Notes: a model not told the origin generated them from the letters alone. Shown: positions 1 to 9,681, counted from the first letter of the stretch. The stretch is DNA of 23,790 bases from Pseudomonadota bacterium (GCA_028876585.1 JAGWRL010000238.1:1-23790), one strand, 5' to 3'. Translations and numbers: made by a program.

Positions 1-564
<564 letters not shown>

Positions 565-598
565 CGCGCGCGCGCCTTCGGCGTCGCGATCCGATGTT

Positions 599-615
599 CA
601 TCGGCAGTTCCTCCC
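599..615 (-). promoter_or_regulatory. Strong Shine-Dalgarno and ATG out of frame with the ABC ATPase
   Basis: On the minus strand GGGAGG (615-610) lies 8 nt before an ATG (601-599), a textbook initiation site. That ATG reads only 14 codons (MNIGSRRRRRARGA) before a stop. Dropping one base from the AA after the ATG would give MTSDRDAEGARAVLEARD, joined in frame to the ATPase. This is therefore either the true start disturbed by a one-base difference or a sequencing error, or a short upstream peptide overlapping the gene. Confidence 0.6.
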
Positions 616-686
616 GCAAAGACTTGGCCTCGCCGGGCGAGAATGGCGTATCGCGCTTTATGCTGTCAAGCCAATGGAGAACTAGA

Positions 687-703
687 TTGACAAATTTTGC
701 CAA
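687..703. promoter_or_regulatory. 17-bp inverted repeat, candidate operator in divergent region
   Basis: TTGACAAA-T-TTTGCCAA is an 8-1-8 inverted repeat with one mismatch. It lies between the divergent sugar ABC ATPase and hydroxyacid dehydrogenase genes in an AT-richer patch. The left half begins with a -35-like TTGACA for the plus strand, although no good -10 follows at 17 bp. This is the usual place and form for the operator of a local sugar-catabolic regulator. No regulator gene is visible in the window, so the protein family is unknown. Confidence 0.55.
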
Positions 704-751
704 CTTTCGCAATCTGGTCATACAACGAGACAGGTAAAGCAGGGGGATGCG

Positions 752-1759
752 ATGGGGCCGCTGTCGGCGCTGGCTTTCGAGCGTTACGACCCGACCGACG
801 CTTCGATCGCCTGGCTGCGCGAGCGCGGCCTCGAGGTGCGGATGGGCCATCCGTTGTGGGTGACGCCGTTCACGCGCTACAGCGAGGATGAGTTGATCGC
901 GGCGGCGCAGGATTGCGTCGCGCTGATGGGGGCGAGCGGCACGCGCATCAGCCGCCGCGTGATCGAGGCGCTGCCGAAGCTGCGCTATATCTCGAAATAC
1001 GGCATCGGCTTCGACAGCATCGACATCGAGGCGGCGACCGAACATGGCGTGCTGGTCAGCAACACGCCGAACGAATACCAGTGGTTCACCGTCAGCGAGC
1101 ACGCGATCGCGATGATGCTGGCGCTGGCCAAGCAGTTCTCGACCTGGACGCCGGAATTCATGCGCGCGGGCGGCTGGCGCGGCCTGACCCATTCGGCGAT
1201 CCTGCGCGGCGCGACGGTCGGCATCGTCGGGCTCGGGCGGATCGGGCGCGGCGTGGCGCAGCGGCTGGTGGGCTGGGAGGTCAGGCTGCTCGGCTACGAT
1301 CCGCATATCGCCGAGGCGCCGCCCGGCGTCGAACTGGCGCCGCTCAACGCGCTGATCGCGCAAGCCGATTTCCTCACCCTGCACGCCGCGCCAAGCGCCG
1401 ACAATCGCCATCTCATGAACCGCGCCGCCTTCGCCGCGATGAAGCCGACCGCCTATGTCGTCAACACCGGGCGCGGCTCGCTGATCGACTACGCGGCGCT
1501 GCGCGAGGCGCTGGCGAGCGGGGAAATCGCCGGCGCCGCGCTCGACGTGTTCGACCAGGAGCCGCCGCGCCCCGACGATCCGCTGTTCGCGATGCCCAAC
1601 GTGATCTGCACGCCGCATGTCGCGGCCTGGACCAAGCCCGGCACGGAAGGGATCGGCTGGCACGCCGCGCGCAACCTGTGGGCGATGATCAGCGGCGAGG
1701 GGCCGGTCGATCTCGTCAACCCGGAAGCGAAAGCGCGCGGCCGCGCGGTCGCGCGCTAA
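752..1759 (+). CDS. D-isomer-specific 2-hydroxyacid dehydrogenase (NAD-dependent)
   Basis: Cytosolic oxidoreductase interconverting a D-2-hydroxyacid and its 2-oxoacid with NAD(P)H. The 335-aa length is normal for the family. The nucleotide-binding loop is GLGRIG (residues 160-165). The catalytic trio is visible: Arg241 in NTGRGSLID, Glu270 in DVFDQEPP, and His289 in CTPHVAAWT. The protein lacks the C-terminal ACT domain of long SerA enzymes, so a phosphoglycerate, glyoxylate/hydroxypyruvate or sugar-acid reductase role is possible and the substrate cannot be fixed. The ATG at 752 follows AGGGGG (741-746) at good spacing; an ATG at 747 is out of frame. It diverges from a sugar ABC transporter with a shared inverted repeat between them, which suggests joint regulation and metabolism of the imported compound. 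Confidence 0.9.
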   Translation: MGPLSALAFERYDPTDASIAWLRERGLEVRMGHPLWVTPFTRYSEDELIAAAQDCVALMGASGTRISRRVIEALPKLRYISKYGIGFDSIDIEAATEHGVLVSNTPNEYQWFTVSEHAIAMMLALAKQFSTWTPEFMRAGGWRGLTHSAILRGATVGIVGLGRIGRGVAQRLVGWEVRLLGYDPHIAEAPPGVELAPLNALIAQADFLTLHAAPSADNRHLMNRAAFAAMKPTAYVVNTGRGSLIDYAALREALASGEIAGAALDVFDQEPPRPDDPLFAMPNVICTPHVAAWTKPGTEGIGWHAARNLWAMISGEGPVDLVNPEAKARGRAVAR

Positions 1760-2050
1760 CGCCCGGCGCGCTATCCGTCGGCCCCGGCTGGCGCCGAGCG
1801 GACCCATCCCGACAGGCGCGAAAAAGTGATCGAGCCGATCCGGCGCATCCAACAGGCGGGACTGCTGACGGGCGTCGCGGCGGCGAGCCTTGGCTGCGGC
1901 GTAGATTTTCCCGCGCCCGGCGTGGATGCGGGCCTGCGGACGTGCGCCGCTGCGACGCGCGCGCGAGCTGACCGCCGTCCCGTAAACCCCCAAACGCGGG
2001 CCTTCCGGTATGTGGCGCTGCGTAAACTTTCGCGATATAAGGTCGGGGCG
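1760..2050. other. Intergenic region, nothing firm
   Basis: About 290 bases between the dehydrogenase stop and the caspase-like gene. The caspase reading frame stays open upstream to 1826, but that extension has no signal-peptide or domain character, so I leave it out. AAGG within a TATAAGG sequence near 2036-2042 serves as the ribosome binding site of the next gene. I see no convincing terminator, RNA gene or repeat. Confidence 0.5.
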
Positions 2051-4555
2051 ATGGCAAGACATTCGTTCTCTACGAAAGCGCTGGTCGCGGCCGCCGCGCT
2101 TTGTTGCCTGTCCGCGCTTCCCTCCGAAGCGGTCTCGCGGCGCGTCGCGCTGGTGATCGGCAACGCCGCCTATACCGCGCTGCCGGCGCTGGACAACTCC
2201 GTCAACGACGCGGAGAAAATGCGCGACACGTTGCACGACGCCGGGTTCGAGATCTATTTCGGCGCCAATCTCACCCATTTGCAGGTCGAGGAACTGCTGC
2301 GCAAATTCTTCCGCGACGTCGACAACGCCGATATCGCGACGATTTACTATTCCGGCCACGGCGTGCAGGTCGCCGGCGACAATTTCATCGTTCCCGTCGA
2401 CGCCAAGCTGGCCACGCCCTACGATATCGAACAGCAGACCTTCAAGGTCGGCGACATCTTCCGCTATTTGACCGCGCATTCGCGCGCGCAACTCATCTTC
2501 CTCGACGCCTGCCGCAACAATCCGTTCCAGACCAACCGCTTCTGGATCGGCGACACGCTGAAGGCCGCCAATGTGAAGGAGGGGCTGGCGCGCGCCAATT
2601 ATGGCGTCGGCAGCCTGATCGCGTTTTCCACCGAGCCCGGCGCGGTCGCCTATGACGGCACGGGCTCGTTGAGCCCCTACACCACCGCGCTGGCCAACCA
2701 CATCACCGCCCCCAACGAGGAAATCCGGCGCGCGCTGACGCTGGTGCGGCGCGAGGTGATCAAGGCGACCGACGGCTTGCAGGTGCCTTGGGAAAATTCG
2801 GCGCTGGTCGACGACGTCTATTTGATGCCGGCGCCGCCGGGGCCGAAGGTCGCGCCGATGGTGCGTATGTCGGCGCCGCCGGGCGAGCGGCTGGCGCTGA
2901 ATTTTCCGGTCCCGACGCGCTCGAGCGACGACGGGCTCGAAATCCGCATCGACGCGCCGCCCGATCACGGCAAACTCTGGCTCGACGGCAAGCCGCTGGC
3001 CACGCGCGAACTGACGATCGACGAGTTCGAGCGGCTCGCTTTCGATTCCAACGGCCTGTCGCCCGGCGCCATTTCGCTGATGACCTATTCGGTCACCGAC
3101 AAATGGGCGCAGACGGCGCGCGGCGTGGCGGCGATCACGGTCAATAGCGCCCAACCGCCGCCGCCGCCTCCGCGCGACCTCACCGCCGAAGCGGCCTCGG
3201 CTTTGGCCAAAATCGACGCCCGCAACGCCGCGCCGATTGTGGCGGTCGGCCCGGTCAACCTGCGGCTCGACGCCAAACCGGTCGAGGGCGCGCCGGCGGT
3301 GGTCGTCGAGCGCGCGCCGGCGCTGGGCGTGCTGCGGCTGGGCGAGCGCACCTTGAGCGCGCGTCAGCAATTCGCCTTCGCCGATCTCGCCCGGCTCGAC
3401 TATCAACCCTCGGTCGGCGCCGAGGGCCGCAAGGATGGTTTTGCGCTTACGCTGGCCGGCGCGAGCAAGGCGCTGGCGACGGTGGCGCTGGCGCCCGTGC
3501 TCGACGGCTGCGACCGCGAGGCGGCGAGCCCGCTCGATTTGCAGGGGGTGGGGCCGGGCAAATTGCCCAACGAGATCAACGTGGCGCGCGCGACGGAGGC
3601 CTGCCAGCAAGCGGTCGCCGCTTATCCCGGCGTGGCGCGGTTCGCCTATCAGCTCGGCCGCGCGCTGCTGGCGGCGGGCAAGACGGCGGAGGCGAAGACC
3701 TGGATCGAAAAGGCGGCCGCGGCCAAGCATACGCGCGCGGCCTGGGAGCTTGGCAATCTCGAAACCTTCGGCGCGCTGGGCGCGGCCGATCTCGCCAAGG
3801 CCAACGTCTATTACAAACAATGCGCCGACGCGGGCGACGCCTATTGTTCGCTGGCCTATGGCCGCAACCTCTATTACGGGCGCGGCGTCGCGCAGGACGC
3901 CAAGGCCGGGCTTGAGCTGATACTGCGCGCGGCGGCGCTCGGCCACACCTATGCGATGAACGAGCTCGGCTATATCTTCCTTTATGGCAAGGGGCAGCCG
4001 GTCGACGCGGAGCGCGGCATCCGCTTCTACGAAGCCGGCGCCGAGCGCGCCGACATCTATTCGCTCAACAACCTCGGCCTCGTCTATCTGCGCGGGCTTG
4101 GCCGGCCCGCCAATCCCGCCAAGGCGGCGAGCTATTTCACCCGCGCCTCCGCCGGCGGACATCCCTATGCGCCGACCAATCTCGGCCGCATGGCGCGCGA
4201 CGGAATCGGCGAACGCAAAGATTTGGGCGCCGCGCGGCGCTGGTTCGAACTGGCCGCCGAGCGCGGCGATTACTGGGGCGCGCTGGACCGGGCGAATATG
4301 GAGGGCGACAAGGCGGTCGCCGCCAAATTCCTGGCGCTGGCGGTTTCGCTCAACCGACAGGACGACAATTACGACGCCGACAAACAGGCCGAGCAGGCGC
4401 TGGCCAAGATCCCCGCCGCCGACCAGCAGCGCGCGCTCGACCAGCTCGCGGCGCAGGGCGTCGCCGTCGCGCCGGGGGCGGACGTGACGGCGCAGTTGAT
4501 TGAAACGCAGGGCCGCGCCTGGCGCAGCCGCAACCCGAGGTTCGATCTGTTCTGA
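2051..4555 (+). CDS. Exported caspase-like (C14) protein with cadherin-like and Sel1 repeats
   Basis: An 834-aa multidomain protein predicted to be exported. Residues 1-28 form a signal peptide (basic start, Leu/Ala core, cleavage probably after SEA). A caspase p20-like domain (about 29-250) keeps the catalytic His103 in YYSGHGVQVAGDN and Cys154 in LIFLDACRNNPF, so it looks active; bacterial orthocaspases/metacaspases usually cut after Arg or Lys. Two stretches (about 279-365 and 395-482) resemble cadherin/CSPG-like repeats, with G-x-L-x-L-x-G-x-x-L and a 'YSVTDKW' end, separated by a PPPPPPR linker. Residues about 517-742 are Sel1/TPR-like helical repeats (for example GHTYAMNELGYIFLYGKG), a protein-binding scaffold. 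The start at 2051 was chosen over the longer open frame because the signal peptide begins there and AAGG precedes it. The next gene, 90 nt downstream, is also exported. The substrate is unknown. Confidence 0.85.
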   Translation: MARHSFSTKALVAAAALCCLSALPSEAVSRRVALVIGNAAYTALPALDNSVNDAEKMRDTLHDAGFEIYFGANLTHLQVEELLRKFFRDVDNADIATIYYSGHGVQVAGDNFIVPVDAKLATPYDIEQQTFKVGDIFRYLTAHSRAQLIFLDACRNNPFQTNRFWIGDTLKAANVKEGLARANYGVGSLIAFSTEPGAVAYDGTGSLSPYTTALANHITAPNEEIRRALTLVRREVIKATDGLQVPWENSALVDDVYLMPAPPGPKVAPMVRMSAPPGERLALNFPVPTRSSDDGLEIRIDAPPDHGKLWLDGKPLATRELTIDEFERLAFDSNGLSPGAISLMTYSVTDKWAQTARGVAAITVNSAQPPPPPPRDLTAEAASALAKIDARNAAPIVAVGPVNLRLDAKPVEGAPAVVVERAPALGVLRLGERTLSARQQFAFADLARLDYQPSVGAEGRKDGFALTLAGASKALATVALAPVLDGCDREAASPLDLQGVGPGKLPNEINVARATEACQQAVAAYPGVARFAYQLGRALLAAGKTAEAKTWIEKAAAAKHTRAAWELGNLETFGALGAADLAKANVYYKQCADAGDAYCSLAYGRNLYYGRGVAQDAKAGLELILRAAALGHTYAMNELGYIFLYGKGQPVDAERGIRFYEAGAERADIYSLNNLGLVYLRGLGRPANPAKAASYFTRASAGGHPYAPTNLGRMARDGIGERKDLGAARRWFELAAERGDYWGALDRANMEGDKAVAAKFLALAVSLNRQDDNYDADKQAEQALAKIPAADQQRALDQLAAQGVAVAPGADVTAQLIETQGRAWRSRNPRFDLF

Positions 4556-4645
4556 GTGTGTGATGGGGCCGCCAAACTCCAGCGCGAGGCAGCCCGTAAA
4601 GTTGACGCTGAGCGCCGGTGCGGCGTTGAAAAGCGAGGATAGTCC

Positions 4646-5434
4646 ATGCGATCTGTCAATCTGTTCGCGGCGCTCGCCGCTACGTGCCTGACGGGCGTCG
4701 CCGTTGACGCCAAAGCGGCGTCCGGGTTCGGTCCCGACGCGCAATCTCCAGGCGGCTGCGCCTCCGGCTATCACCCCGACGCCGGCGGCTATTGCCAACC
4801 CGACGGCGGCGAGGTGAACCGCTATTGCCCGGCGGGCGGGGTGTATCATGCCGCGCCCAACGGCTGGTATTGCGATCTCTCCGAGGCGGCGCCTGAGCTT
4901 CAACCCGAGGCTTATCCGCAGCCCCAGCCGACGCCCCATTACGCCGAGCGCCCGCGTGAGCGTCGCCATGTGGTGCGTCACGGCACGCCTCGCGCCCACA
5001 CGGCGCATCACGCGACGCGTCGCGCCGTAGTGGCGGAGCAGCCCACCGATCGGCCGCGTTCAGTGACGGCGCCGTTGGCCCCCGTCAATCCGGGCGGTTC
5101 GCCGGTGTTCGGTGGCGGTGGCGGCGGCGGAGGCGGTGGAGGCGGAGGCGGAGGCGGAGGCGGAGGCGGCGGAGGAGGCGCAGGCGGCGGCGGCGGCGGC
5201 GGTTGGTCGGACCGGCGGTTGAAGCGCGACATCGTGCCGCTCGGCGCCTCGCCGAGCGGCCTGCCGATCTACAGCTTCCAATATATCTGGGGCGGGCCGC
5301 GCTACATCGGCGTCATGGCGCAGGACCTGCTGAAACTGCGCCCCGACGCGGTGATATTCGACGAGTGCGGTTATTACCGGGTCGATTACGCGAAGATCGA
5401 CGTCGAAATGCGCGAGGAGGCGCTCGCCGCCTGA
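4646..5434 (+). CDS. Exported Cys/Pro/Gly-rich protein with S74-type autoprocessing domain
   Basis: A 262-aa protein with a signal peptide (about 1-25). A Cys-containing segment (residues 36-78) shows repeated G-Y-x-P-D-A-G-G-Y-C-like patterns; Cys38, 50, 61 and 76 could pair if exported. A His/Arg/Pro-rich linker follows. Next come 23 glycines, one alanine and seven glycines (156-186). The C-terminus (about 187-262) resembles the peptidase S74 intramolecular chaperone domain of phage tail spikes: SDRRLKRDI at 188-196, then YIGVMAQDLL and YYRVDYAKI. Ser188 and Lys193 have the spacing of the autocleaving Ser/Lys dyad of that family. The ATG at 4646 follows GAGGAT. The stop lies 4 nt before the convergent cysteine-synthase gene. 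In phage this domain trimerises a fibre and is then released; a cell-surface fibre is an inference here. Confidence 0.8.
   Translation: MRSVNLFAALAATCLTGVAVDAKAASGFGPDAQSPGGCASGYHPDAGGYCQPDGGEVNRYCPAGGVYHAAPNGWYCDLSEAAPELQPEAYPQPQPTPHYAERPRERRHVVRHGTPRAHTAHHATRRAVVAEQPTDRPRSVTAPLAPVNPGGSPVFGGGGGGGGGGGGGGGGGGGGGGGAGGGGGGGWSDRRLKRDIVPLGASPSGLPIYSFQYIWGGPRYIGVMAQDLLKLRPDAVIFDECGYYRVDYAKIDVEMREEALAA
5111..5203 (+). repeat. Poly-glycine codon tract, GGN and GGCGGA repeats
   Basis: Thirty-one codons, all GGN except one GCA at 5180-5182. The core contains consecutive GGCGGA hexamers. The tract lies inside the S74-domain protein, just before its SDRRLK motif. It would allow in-frame length change by slippage and is also a place where sequencing may miscount repeats. 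Confidence 0.9.
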
Positions 5435-5438
5435 GGTC

Positions 5439-6470
5439 TCATACGCTGACGTCGGGCGCGGCGGCGCGCCGGGTCAACCAGCCGGGGACGGGAAGGTTCT
5501 TCTCGCGCAGGAACGCGGGGTTGAACAGTTTTGACGCGTAGCGCGCGCCGGAATCGCACAGCAGCGTCACGATCGTGTGGCCCGGCCCGAGATCGCGCGC
5601 GAGCCGAATCGCGCCGGCGATGTTCACGCCCGAGGAGCCGCCGAGCAGCAAGCCTTCGCGCTCGACCAGATCGAACACGATGCGCAACGCCTCCGCGTCG
5701 TCGATCTGATAGGCCAGATCGACCGGCGCGCCTTCGAGATTGGCGGTGATGCGGCCCTGGCCGATTCCCTCGGTGATCGACGATCCCTCCGCCTTGAGGA
5801 CGCCGGTCGTGTAGTAGGAATAGAGCGCCGCGCCGTGCGGATCGGCGAGCGCGATCTTCACTTTGGCGTCGCGCTCCTTCAACGCCATGCCGACGCCGGC
5901 CAGCGTGCCGCCGGAGCCGACCGCGCTGACGAAGCCGTCGATCCGGCCCCGCGTCTGCTCCCAGATTTCCGGCCCGGTGGTCTCGTAATGGCCGCGCCGG
6001 TTGGCGACATTGTCGAACTGATTGGCCCAGATCGCGCCGTTGGGATCGCTCTTCGCCAGCGCCTGCGCCAGCCGGCCGGAATATTTCACGTAATTGTTGG
6101 CGTTGGAATAGGGCGCGGCGGGGACTTCAACCAGCTCGGCGCCGACCAGACGCAGCATGTCCTTCTTTTCCTGCGACTGGGTTTCCGGAATGACGATCAC
6201 CGAGCGAAAGCCCATCGCCGAGGCCACCATGCCGATGCCGATGCCGGTGTTGCCCGCGGTGCCTTCGACGATCGTCCCGCCCGGCCGCAACTCCCCGCGC
6301 GCGACGGCGTCGTTGATGATGGCGAGCGCGGCGCGGTCCTTGACCGAGCCGCCGGGATTCATGAACTCGGCCTTGCCCAGAATCTCGCAACCGGTCGCCT
6401 CCGAGGCGGCCTTGAGGCGAATCAGCGGCGTATGGCCAATGGCTTCAATCACGGACGGAGTAATAGACAT
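5439..6470 (-). CDS. cysK: Cysteine synthase A family (O-acetylserine sulfhydrylase)
   Basis: PLP enzyme of fold type II that makes L-cysteine from O-acetylserine and sulfide in the cytosol. Lys44 in NPGGSVKDRAA is the PLP-binding lysine, TAGNTG (71-76) the substrate loop, and GSGGT (195-199) the phosphate-binding loop. At 343 aa it is longer than enterobacterial CysK (about 320), with a C-terminal tail carrying an Arg-rich segment (LTRRAAAPDVSV); I recall this longer form in related alphaproteobacteria. The ATG at 6470 follows GAGGG. It is convergent with the upstream plus gene, only 4 nt apart, and no sulfur-metabolism gene is adjacent. The family is sure. Cystathionine beta-synthase-like use of homocysteine is a less likely alternative, and the symbol rests on family membership. 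Confidence 0.85.
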   Translation of the reverse strand: MSITPSVIEAIGHTPLIRLKAASEATGCEILGKAEFMNPGGSVKDRAALAIINDAVARGELRPGGTIVEGTAGNTGIGIGMVASAMGFRSVIVIPETQSQEKKDMLRLVGAELVEVPAAPYSNANNYVKYSGRLAQALAKSDPNGAIWANQFDNVANRRGHYETTGPEIWEQTRGRIDGFVSAVGSGGTLAGVGMALKERDAKVKIALADPHGAALYSYYTTGVLKAEGSSITEGIGQGRITANLEGAPVDLAYQIDDAEALRIVFDLVEREGLLLGGSSGVNIAGAIRLARDLGPGHTIVTLLCDSGARYASKLFNPAFLREKNLPVPGWLTRRAAAPDVSV

Positions 6471-6542
6471 TCTGCCCTCGTAGCACGGGCAGTCATCTTA
6501 CACCGACGTGTGGGATTTGGCAGCCCCGCTTCGCGCGCGACC

Positions 6543-7283
6543 TCAAGCCTTGCCGTAGGTCTCGTCGAAGGAATAGCCGGCGCCGCGCACGGTGCGGATC
6601 GGATCGCGCTCGCGCCCGCGCGACAGCGCCTTGCGCAGCCGGCCGATGTGGACGTCCACCGTGCGCTCGTCGATCTCCACCGATTGCCCCCACACGCCGT
6701 CGAGCAGTTGCGCGCGCGAGAATACGCGGCCCGGACGTTCGAGCAGATATTCGAGCAGCCGGAACTCGGTCGGCCCCAGATGCAGGTCGCGCACGCCGCG
6801 CCGCACCCGCCGCGTCTCGCGGTCGAGGTCGATGTCGCCAGCCACCAGCCGCTCGGCGATGCGCTGCGGCCGGCTGCGGCGCAGCAAGGCGCGCACGCGC
6901 GCCATCAGCTCCGGCACCGAGAACGGCTTGACGACATAATCGTCGGCGCCGACGGAGAGGCCGCGCACGCGCTCGGTCTCCTCGCCGCGCGCGGTCAGCA
7001 TGATGACGGGCAAAGTGCGCGTCGCCTCGCGCGCGCGCAGGCGGCGGCAGATTTCCAGCCCCGATACGCCCGGCAGCATCCAATCAAGGATCAGCAGGTC
7101 GGGCGGGGATTCAACCAGTCGCAACTCCGCCTCGTCGCCGCGCTCCACCGTCTCGGCGGCGTAGCCCTCGGCCTCGAGGTTGTAGCTCAACAGCAGGGCG
7201 AGGTCGGCCTCGTCCTCGACCACGAGAATGCGCGGCAGCTTCGAGGCGCCGGCGCGGGTGGGGTCTCGTCGCGCCTCGTTCAA
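6543..7283 (-). CDS. phoB: Phosphate regulon response regulator PhoB
   Basis: OmpR/PhoB-family transcription factor activated by PhoR under phosphate limitation. The 246 aa comprise a receiver domain (about 17-130) with acidic pocket Glu23/Asp24, phospho-acceptor Asp67 in LLILDWMLPG and conserved Lys in VVKPF, followed by a winged-helix domain (GPTEFRLLEYLL, then RTVDVHIGRLRKAL and RTVRGAGYSF). The start is TTG at 7283: it follows GGAGGG at about 6 nt and no ATG exists before the first beta strand. The TTG overlaps the phoU stop as TTGA, so translation is probably coupled to phoU. It is the last gene of the pst cluster and its product should bind the repeats before pstS, giving positive feedback. 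Confidence 0.95.
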   Translation of the reverse strand: MNEARRDPTRAGASKLPRILVVEDEADLALLLSYNLEAEGYAAETVERGDEAELRLVESPPDLLILDWMLPGVSGLEICRRLRAREATRTLPVIMLTARGEETERVRGLSVGADDYVVKPFSVPELMARVRALLRRSRPQRIAERLVAGDIDLDRETRRVRRGVRDLHLGPTEFRLLEYLLERPGRVFSRAQLLDGVWGQSVEIDERTVDVHIGRLRKALSRGRERDPIRTVRGAGYSFDETYGKA

Positions 7284-7981
7284 GCGGCGCCCTCCGTCTC
7301 GGCGTGGCCCTTCGGACGCTCGCCCAGCAGCGGTTGGCCGGTGACCAGATAAAACACCGTCTCCGCGATATTGGTGGCGTGATCGCCGATGCGCTCGACG
7401 TTCTTCGAGCAGAACAGGAGATGCGCGCAATAGGAGATGTTGCGCGGGTCCTCCATCATGTGCGTGAGCAGGTCGCGGAACACGCTGTCCTCTAGCGCGT
7501 CGAGTTCGACGTCGCGCTCCCACACCGCGCGCGCCCGCTCGGTGTCGCGCTGGGCGTAGGCGTCGAGCACGTCCTTCAGCAATTCGGTGGCGACGTCGTT
7601 CATGTGTTTGAGGCCGACCACTTCGCGCGGCGAGCGCGGCTCGCCGCCGATCTTGATCGAGCGCTTGGCGATGTTCTTGGCGAGATCGCCGACCCGCTCC
7701 AGATCGCCCGCGACCCGGATCGCGCCGACGATCTCGCGCAGGTCCACCGCCATCGGCTGCCGCCGCGCGATGGTGAGGATCGCGCTGTCCTCGATCTCGC
7801 GTTGCAGCGCGTCGAGCCGTTCGTCGCTGGCGATCACGGAATGGGCGAGCTGGGCGTTGGAATGGACCAGCGCGTCCATCGCGTCGATCACCATCTTTTC
7901 CGCGATGCCGCCCATTTCGGCGATGCGGCGCTCGAGCGACTCGAGCTCCTTGTCATAGGCTTTCAGCGTATGGTCGGACAT
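7280..7981 (-). CDS. phoU: Phosphate signalling protein PhoU
   Basis: A 233-aa all-helical protein that links the Pst transporter to PhoR and keeps the regulon silent when phosphate is plentiful. The sequence has the two related PhoU three-helix halves: AEMGGIAEKMVIDAMDAL with RQPMAVDLREIVGAIRVAGDLERVGDLAKNI in pieces, and later MMEDPRNISYCAHLLF with NVERIGDHATNIAE. The E/DRxGD metal-binding motifs occur in both halves (DLERVGD, NVERIGD). The ATG at 7981 follows GGGAGG. It lies 11 nt after pstB and its TGA overlaps the phoB TTG. Confidence 0.95.
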   Translation of the reverse strand: MSDHTLKAYDKELESLERRIAEMGGIAEKMVIDAMDALVHSNAQLAHSVIASDERLDALQREIEDSAILTIARRQPMAVDLREIVGAIRVAGDLERVGDLAKNIAKRSIKIGGEPRSPREVVGLKHMNDVATELLKDVLDAYAQRDTERARAVWERDVELDALEDSVFRDLLTHMMEDPRNISYCAHLLFCSKNVERIGDHATNIAETVFYLVTGQPLLGERPKGHAETEGAA

Positions 7982-7992
7982 GTTGGCCTCCC

Positions 7993-8802
<810 letters not shown>

Positions 8803-8832
8803 GACTGGCTCCGAACGTTTCGACGGACGCAA

Positions 8833-9681
8833 CTATTGGCCGCCGCGCTTGGGGGCGGCGAGCAGGCGCGCGAGAATGGAGAGCGTCAGCACCGCCGCGG
8901 TGACGATCAGCGCGCCGGTCCAGGCGAGCTTCTGCTGTTCGGCGTAGGGGCTGCGCGCGAATTCGTAGATGATGAGCGGCAGGCTCGACATCGGTTGCGT
9001 GACGTCGGCGTTGAACAGCGAATTGCCGAGCGCGGTGAAGATCAGCGGCGCCGTCTCGCCGGTCATGCGCGCCACCGCCAGCAGCACGCCGGTGACGAGG
9101 CCGCTCATCACCGCGCGATAGGCGACCTTGCGGATGATCAGCGAGCGCGGCATCCCCAACGCGGAAGCGGCCTCGCGCAAGGTGTTGGGCACCAGCGCGA
9201 GCATGTCCTCGGTCGTGCGCACGATGATCGGCGTCGCGATCACCGCCAGCGCCACGCCGCCGGCCAGCCCCGAGAAATGGCCGAACGGCACGACGCAGAA
9301 CTGATAGACGAACAGGCCGATGACGATCGAGGGCGCGCTCAGCAGGATATCGTTGATGAAGCGGATCAGGATCGCGAGTTTGGTGTGGCGGCCGTATTCG
9401 GCCAGATAGGTTCCCGCGAGCACGCCGATCGGCGCGGCCAGCGCCAGCCCGATCGCGGTCTGGATCAGGCTGCCGACGATCGAGTTGAGCAGGCCGCCGC
9501 GCACGCCCGGCGGCGAGGTCATCTTGGTGAACACGTCGAGCGACAGGCCGCCGACGCCCTTCCATAGCAGCGCGCCGAGGATCAGCGCGAGCCACGCCAG
9601 CCCGAACGCGGTCGCGGCGTAGCAGAAGACCGACCAGAACGCGTTATGCGCCCTGCGGCCGGCGTAAAGAGACCTGACCAT
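8833..9681 (-). CDS. pstA: Phosphate ABC transporter permease PstA
   Basis: Inner-membrane permease subunit pairing with PstC. The 282 aa have about six hydrophobic segments, starting with [20 protein letters not shown], and the permease coupling (EAA-like) loop '[19 protein letters not shown]' that contacts PstB. PstA-typical stretches include [30 protein letters not shown] and [16 protein letters not shown]. Its ATG shares a base with the pstC stop (TGATG), implying coupled translation and equal amounts of PstC and PstA. Confidence 0.95.
   Translation of the reverse strand: MVRSLYAGRRAHNAFWSVFCYAATAFGLAWLALILGALLWKGVGGLSLDVFTKMTSPPGVRGGLLNSIVGSLIQTAIGLALAAPIGVLAGTYLAEYGRHTKLAILIRFINDILLSAPSIVIGLFVYQFCVVPFGHFSGLAGGVALAVIATPIIVRTTEDMLALVPNTLREAASALGMPRSLIIRKVAYRAVMSGLVTGVLLAVARMTGETAPLIFTALGNSLFNADVTQPMSSLPLIIYEFARSPYAEQQKLAWTGALIVTAAVLTLSILARLLAAPKRGGQ

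Noticed and set aside
1826..2050. N-terminal extension of the caspase-like protein by 75 residues
   Set aside because: A signal peptide begins at the ATG at 2051, preceded by a ribosome site; an extension would bury it.
5008..5232. Poly-proline open frame opposite the glycine tract
   Set aside because: It is the mirror of GGN codons on the other strand, with no start signal or conserved part.
5435..5438. Bidirectional terminator between the S74 protein and cysK
   Set aside because: Only 4 bases separate the stop codons and no hairpin with U-run is seen around them.
5577..7352. A 591-codon plus-strand open frame over cysK and phoB
   Set aside because: It is a shadow of two conserved minus-strand genes, and its composition is that of antisense His/Arg/Asp-rich translations.
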